DNA of 41,120 nucleotides from Nocardia alni. Lineage in GTDB: Bacteria; Actinomycetota; Actinomycetes; Mycobacteriales; Mycobacteriaceae. The stretch spans positions 1 through 41,120 of the forward strand of contig NZ_JAGPOX010000086.1 of the NCBI RefSeq assembly GCF_019038435.1, in the 5' to 3' direction. Under the pieces are notes generated by a model that worked only from the letters and a program-made list of their open reading frames with translations, was not told the DNA's origin and searched no databases. Both the position numbers and the translations under genes were made by a program. Shown here piece by piece: positions 39,865 through 41,120 of the stretch (the first letter of the stretch is position 1; the number at the start of each line of letters is the position of its first letter).

Positions 39865-39880
39865 GTAACGTGGACGAAAT
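39865..39880 (+). promoter_or_regulatory. Second, weaker GlnR-like site
   Basis: GTAAC-GTGGAC-GAAAT on the plus strand matches gTnAC-N6-GaAAc at nine of ten fixed positions, with only the final C replaced by T. It lies about 300 bp upstream of the Nit1C operon and just past the 3' end of the lysR gene, so its role is uncertain. Confidence 0.25.
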
Positions 39881-39960
39881 CGAATCGGCGCACGATCATC
39901 GCCATGGTCGGTCTGGAACCGAATCACCGCCAAGAATGTAGCGGGAGGCCGGTTCTCATC

Positions 39961-40881
39961 TCAGCGGGCAGTGTCGGGCGGCTTCGGTGCGCCGCCGATG
40001 GATTCGGCGGCGGATTCGGCGATGAGGTCGCGTAGCCAGCGGTGGCCGGGGTCCTGGTCGAGGCGGGCGTGCCAGGACAGGATCGCGCGGATCGGGGGGA
40101 GCGCGAAAGGGAGTGTGTGAGTCGCGATTGCGGGGTGCTGGGCCAGGCGGGTCACGCATGCGGCGGGGGCGACGGTGACGAGGTCGCCGGTGATCACCGC
40201 GCGCAGCGCTACGTCCAGGGTGGGGGCGGACAGGACTACGCGGCGCGTGAGGCCGTGGGTGTCCAGGATGTCGTCGATCGGGCCGCGTACCCTGCCGCGA
40301 CGGGACACCACCACGTGGTCGAAGGCGGCGAAATCGGCCATGGTGATCGTGGTGGCCGGATCCAGCCGGGAGATCAGGGCGAGGCGGTCGCCGGCGACGA
40401 CGCGGGCGCGCAGATCGGGGGCCTCGGGTTCGTCGGCGGACAGGCGCGCATCCGCCCGGCCCTCGCGCAGATCGTCCACGGTTGTGCCGGATTCGGCCAG
40501 CAGGCGCAGGTGCACGCCCGGCGCCGTGCGCCGGATCCGGGCGGTCAGATCGGCGACGAGTGCGTTGGCGATGACGTCGTTGCATTGCAGGGTGAACGTG
40601 CGTTTCACTGTGGACGCATCGAAATCGGTTGGGGGAGTGAGGATCGTGTGCGCCTGCTCGACCAGGGCGTGCAGCTGGTCGCGGATCTGCTCGGCGTACG
40701 GCGTCGGCAGCATGGCGCGGCCGGAGCGGACCAGGATCGGATCCCCTGTCACCGTGCGCAGGCGGGCGAGCGTGCGGCTCATCGCGGGCTGCGAAAGGTT
40801 CATCCGTTCGGCGGCCACGCCCACGCTGCGCTCGGCCAGCAGCACGTCGAGGGCGGTGAGCAGGTTCAGATCCACATGCAT
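39961..40881 (-). CDS. LysR-family transcriptional regulator
   Basis: This 306-residue regulator has the LysR helix-turn-helix (VDLNLLTALDVLLAERSVG, then MNLSQPAMSRTLARLR) and a typical effector domain (FTLQCNDVIANALVADL..., LISRLDPATTITMADFAAFDHVVVSR). It is divergent from an FAD monooxygenase with 101 bp between, the classic LysR-target layout. ATG 40881 gives a normal N-terminus. An ATG at 40890 is possible, and the frame running to 40971 would extend through the promoter. Confidence 0.9.
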   Translation of the reverse strand: MHVDLNLLTALDVLLAERSVGVAAERMNLSQPAMSRTLARLRTVTGDPILVRSGRAMLPTPYAEQIRDQLHALVEQAHTILTPPTDFDASTVKRTFTLQCNDVIANALVADLTARIRRTAPGVHLRLLAESGTTVDDLREGRADARLSADEPEAPDLRARVVAGDRLALISRLDPATTITMADFAAFDHVVVSRRGRVRGPIDDILDTHGLTRRVVLSAPTLDVALRAVITGDLVTVAPAACVTRLAQHPAIATHTLPFALPPIRAILSWHARLDQDPGHRWLRDLIAESAAESIGGAPKPPDTAR

Positions 40882-40982
40882 GGCACGCATATTATCAATC
40901 AGAACTATGCATTTGTAATCATATGGTAGCCGTCGTTGAATTGTTTCGGACGTCGACAGGGCGCGGGACAAGGGAGAACATC
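40882..40982. promoter_or_regulatory. Divergent lysR / FAD monooxygenase promoter region
   Basis: The 101-bp gap contains an AT-rich core (about 40890-40925: ATTATCAATCAG...ATGCAT...TGTAATCATATGG) with facing ATTA/TAAT elements around ATGCAT, suited to LysR binding and divergent promoters. AAGGGAG precedes the monooxygenase ATG. Confidence 0.4.
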
Positions 40983-41120
40983 ATGCGAGTCGTGGTAGCG
41001 GGTGGCGGACTGGTCGGGCTGACGGCGGCGGGTGCGCTCGGGCGGATGGGTCACGAGGTGACCGTCGTCGAGGGTGCGCCGGAGATCCGGGCGGCGGGGG
41101 CGGGAATCGGGCTGTGGGAG
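40983..41120 (+). CDS. FAD-dependent monooxygenase, N-terminal part (cut by window end)
   Basis: The 46 visible residues start MRVVVAGGGLVGLTAAGALG and continue HEVTVVEGAPEIRAAGAGIG: the FAD-binding Rossmann fold with the acidic end of beta-2 and the following loop, as in group A aromatic hydroxylases (3-hydroxybenzoate or salicylate hydroxylase type). AAGGGAG lies upstream of the ATG at 40983. It is probably activated by the divergent LysR. The rest, including the DG and GD motifs, lies outside the window. Confidence 0.82.
   Translation, partial: MRVVVAGGGLVGLTAAGALGRMGHEVTVVEGAPEIRAAGAGIGLWE

Noticed and set aside
1..41120. tRNA, rRNA, phage integrase or transposase genes bounding the box or Nit1C regions
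   Set aside because: None recognised on either strand by eye, so island boundaries rest only on gene content and the truncated aquaporin.

Overview
The window is high-GC, densely coded actinobacterial DNA, most like Nocardia or a close relative in the Mycobacteriales. The evidence is the strong G/C bias at third codon positions, the GTG starts, the many ATGA start/stop overlaps and the gene families present. The genus is an inference. No rRNA, tRNA, CRISPR array, integrase or transposase was recognised.

Region 1 (1-9.9 kb) is an aerobic benzoyl-CoA (box) degradation island. It carries boxC, a benzoate-CoA ligase, an NAD(P)H:ferredoxin reductase, a 7Fe-type ferredoxin, an alpha/beta hydrolase, an amidohydrolase and boxB on the minus strand, with a PaaX-family regulator on the plus strand. 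BoxA, the usual epoxidase reductase, and the semialdehyde dehydrogenase BoxD are absent. The ferredoxin and reductase probably stand in for BoxA. Two promoter regions, upstream of the amidohydrolase-boxB operon and upstream of boxC, share a spaced inverted repeat (TCTAC... and TGTAGA, 31 bp apart), a likely operator for the PaaX-like regulator. The 3' edge of boxB abuts a truncated aquaporin gene.

Region 2 (10-15.9 kb) is an operon of an enoyl-CoA hydratase-like protein, a permuted class III CoA-transferase and a YtcJ-like amidohydrolase, next to a DUF1152 gene. Region 3 (15.8-19.5 kb) holds a MarR-MFS pair divergent from a TetR-tautomerase-cupin operon, then an orphan YefM-type antitoxin. 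Region 4 (19.6-29.3 kb) resembles an aromatic or polycyclic catabolic and efflux locus: a two-domain VOC dioxygenase, a cyclase-family protein, a bicovalent flavin oxidase, LysR, a small VOC protein, an FAD monooxygenase and two DHA2-type transporters. Region 5 (29.4-31.8 kb) is a poorly coding gap followed by a divergent MarR / Bcr-type MFS pair around a perfect 20-bp palindrome.

Region 6 (31.8-39.6 kb) is a Nit1C-type nitrilase cluster, linked elsewhere to nitrogen starvation and cyanide assimilation. In transcription order it has the Sll0783/MSMEG_0572 protein, a radical SAM protein, a GNAT-AIR synthase fusion, the nitrilase, a flavoprotein, a second nitrilase-fold protein that has lost the catalytic Cys and Glu, and a glycosyltransferase. 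A GlnR-type site (GTGAC-N6-GAAAC) lies upstream of the first gene. The window ends with a LysR gene divergent from a partial FAD monooxygenase.

A recurring oddity is degenerate repetition. The 3' ends of two unrelated genes (the enoyl-CoA hydratase and the radical SAM gene) are followed by several decayed tandem copies of their own last codons and flanking DNA, and the linkers of BoxC and the CoA-transferase carry short in-frame repeats.
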